Positions 62,144 through 64,000 of a stretch of 64,000 bases of DNA are shown here, one piece after another. Each line of letters opens with the position of its first letter. Position 1 is the first letter of the stretch. Under the pieces are notes generated by a model, which ran no database searches, was not told the origin of the DNA, and saw only the letters and a program-made list of their open reading frames with translations. The translations under genes and the position numbers were made by a program. This DNA comes from Paludibacter sp. (GTDB lineage: Bacteria; Bacteroidota; Bacteroidia; Bacteroidales; Paludibacteraceae), in contig JARLGX010000015.1 in assembly GCA_031292575.1 (NCBI GenBank), forward strand, positions 1 through 64,000, read 5' to 3'.

Positions 62144-63892
62144 ATGGATAACAATGCATTACTAACTGAAGTGTTGGCCAAAGCGCAAATATGGTTGGAT
62201 GGAAATTACAACGAAGAAACCAAAAACGATATCAGACGCATGATAAATGCTGATGAAAAAACCGAACTGATTGAGTCATTTTATCGCGATTTGGAATTTG
62301 GAACCGGTGGTTTGCGGGGCATTATGGGAGCAGGAACTAACCGCATGAACATTTACACCGTTGGCGCCGCTACACAGGGTTTAAGCAATTATCTGAAAGC
62401 ACAATTTCCACATGTTCCGCAAATAAGTGTAGTAATTGGTCATGACTGTCGCAACAATAGCCGCCTTTTTGCTGAAATATCAGCCAATATCTTTTCGGCC
62501 AACGGCATTAAAGTATATTTGTTCGAAAGCCTGCGCCCAACCCCGGAAGCTTCGTTTGCTATCCGTCAACTTGGTTGCCAGAGCGGAATAATCCTTACAG
62601 CATCGCACAATCCGAAAGAATACAACGGATACAAAGCCTATTGGGACGATGGTGCACAAATGATTGCTCCCCACGACGAGAATGTGATTACAGAAGTAAA
62701 TAAAATTGCCAGTGTTGACCATATTAAATTCAACGGAAATCCCGCTTTGATTGAAATAATCGGCGAAGAGATTGACAAAGCATTTATCGAAAACATCAAA
62801 AAACTGTCGCTTTCGCCCGATTCTATCAAACGCAACAGTAATTTGAAAATTGTATATACTCCTATTCATGGCACAGGAGTTATGCTGATTCCACGGGCTT
62901 TAAAAGAATATGGTTTTACAAACGTGATTCATGTTCCCGAACAAGATGTAACAAGCGGTGATTTTCCAACCGTGGTTTCTCCCAACCCCGAAGAACCTGC
63001 TGCATTGGATATGGCGGTAAAAAAAGCAATCGAAACTGATGCTGACATTGTAATGGCTTCCGATCCCGATGCTGACAGGCTCGGCATTGCAGTGAAAAAC
63101 GACAAAGGCGAATGGATTTTAGTCAACGGAAATCAAACTGCCTTGTTATTCATTTATTACCTGATCCGTCGTTGGAAAGAATTAAATAAATTGTCAGGCA
63201 ATCAATATATTGTAAAAACAATTGTTACCACCGAGATTATTAAACAAATAGCCGAGCGAAACAATGTGGAAATGTTCGACTGTTTTACCGGATTCAAATG
63301 GATTGCAGCTGTAATCCGTGAAAATGAAGGGAAAAAAGAATACATTGGCGGCGGCGAAGAAAGTTACGGTTTCCTTCCCGAAGAATTTGCCCGCGACAAA
63401 GATGCCGTGTCCTCGTGTGCCATGATGGCGGAAATTGCAGCCTGGGCAAAAGACAACGGTAAAACTCTCTTTGAACAATTGCAGGATATCTACGTGGAAT
63501 ACGGTTATGGTAAGGAAAAAGGTATTTCAGTAGTTCGCAAAGGCAAATCGGGAGCCGAAGAAATTGCTCAAATGATGCGCGACTACCGCAGCAATCCTCC
63601 AAAAGAAATTGCCGGATCGAAAGTAATCATCGTCAAAGACTATGATTCATTGAAAATGACCAATATGGTAAGTGGCCAGGTAACTGATTTGGTGATGCCA
63701 GCAACTTCCAATGTTTTGCAATACTTTACCGAAGATGGAACAAAAATTTCAGTTCGTCCTTCGGGCACCGAACCAAAAATTAAATTCTACGTGGAAGTAC
63801 GCGGTGAAATGAACAGCAGAGCCGACTACGATGCTGCCGATGCTGCTGCCAATAAAAAAATTGAAGCAGTTCGCGCTTCATTGGGAGTGTAA
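62144..63892 (+). CDS. Phospho-sugar mutase (phosphoglucomutase/phosphomannomutase)
   Basis: FGTGGLRGIMGAGTNRMNIYTV; GIILTASHNPKEYNGYKAYWDDGAQM; ASDPDADRLGIAV; SVRPSGTEPKIKFYVEV. Confidence 0.96.
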   Translation: MDNNALLTEVLAKAQIWLDGNYNEETKNDIRRMINADEKTELIESFYRDLEFGTGGLRGIMGAGTNRMNIYTVGAATQGLSNYLKAQFPHVPQISVVIGHDCRNNSRLFAEISANIFSANGIKVYLFESLRPTPEASFAIRQLGCQSGIILTASHNPKEYNGYKAYWDDGAQMIAPHDENVITEVNKIASVDHIKFNGNPALIEIIGEEIDKAFIENIKKLSLSPDSIKRNSNLKIVYTPIHGTGVMLIPRALKEYGFTNVIHVPEQDVTSGDFPTVVSPNPEEPAALDMAVKKAIETDADIVMASDPDADRLGIAVKNDKGEWILVNGNQTALLFIYYLIRRWKELNKLSGNQYIVKTIVTTEIIKQIAERNNVEMFDCFTGFKWIAAVIRENEGKKEYIGGGEESYGFLPEEFARDKDAVSSCAMMAEIAAWAKDNGKTLFEQLQDIYVEYGYGKEKGISVVRKGKSGAEEIAQMMRDYRSNPPKEIAGSKVIIVKDYDSLKMTNMVSGQVTDLVMPATSNVLQYFTEDGTKISVRPSGTEPKIKFYVEVRGEMNSRADYDAADAAANKKIEAVRASLGV

Positions 63893-63942
63893 GAACAGTT
63901 AGCAGTGAACAGTTATCAGTTATCAGTATTCAACTTTAATAA

Positions 63943-63977
63943 TAAATCCCCGTTACAGAATATGTAGCGGGGATTTA
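63943..63977 (+). terminator. Terminator downstream of the phosphomutase gene
   Basis: TAAATCCCCGTTAC...GTAGCGGGGATTTA. Confidence 0.85.
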
Positions 63978-64000
63978 TATTTTAGCGTGAGTTCGATATA

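Overview
The window looks like a core-chromosome segment from a Bacteroidetes (Bacteroidales-like) genome. Support for this is the protein families, AT-rich spacers, and TAnnTTTG-type -7 promoter elements. Most of it is housekeeping: gyrA, ispE, dnaB, smpB, panB, coaE, mgsA, pyrF, prfA, purL, inorganic pyrophosphatase, bcp, hcp, clpC and a phosphohexomutase. These are mixed with envelope, polysaccharide and glycan genes (TSP3/OmpA protein, PglF/CapD-like protein, Wzi-like protein, pullulanase, GH43, GHL10). I see no CRISPR array, rRNA, tRNA, prophage or recognisable defence island, and no convincing wholly new multi-gene system. The more unusual signals are small-scale: (1) a 9-unit degenerate 21-bp/heptapeptide minisatellite beside what looks like the end of an IS256-family element at the left edge; (2) a detached second copy of the pyrF 3' end, separated from intact pyrF by a GNAT-PhzF-GH43 block; (3) a ~36-bp promoter-containing direct repeat flanking the LysR-yeiH module; (4) a perfect GTGTAACA-N2-TGTTACAC palindrome placed about -41 from a predicted promoter of a cupin-ferredoxin-hcp cluster next to a Crp/Fnr regulator; (5) several families of intergenic palindromes; (6) a tandem pair of uncharacterised secreted paralogs. 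All product names come from reading the translations. No database search was run.
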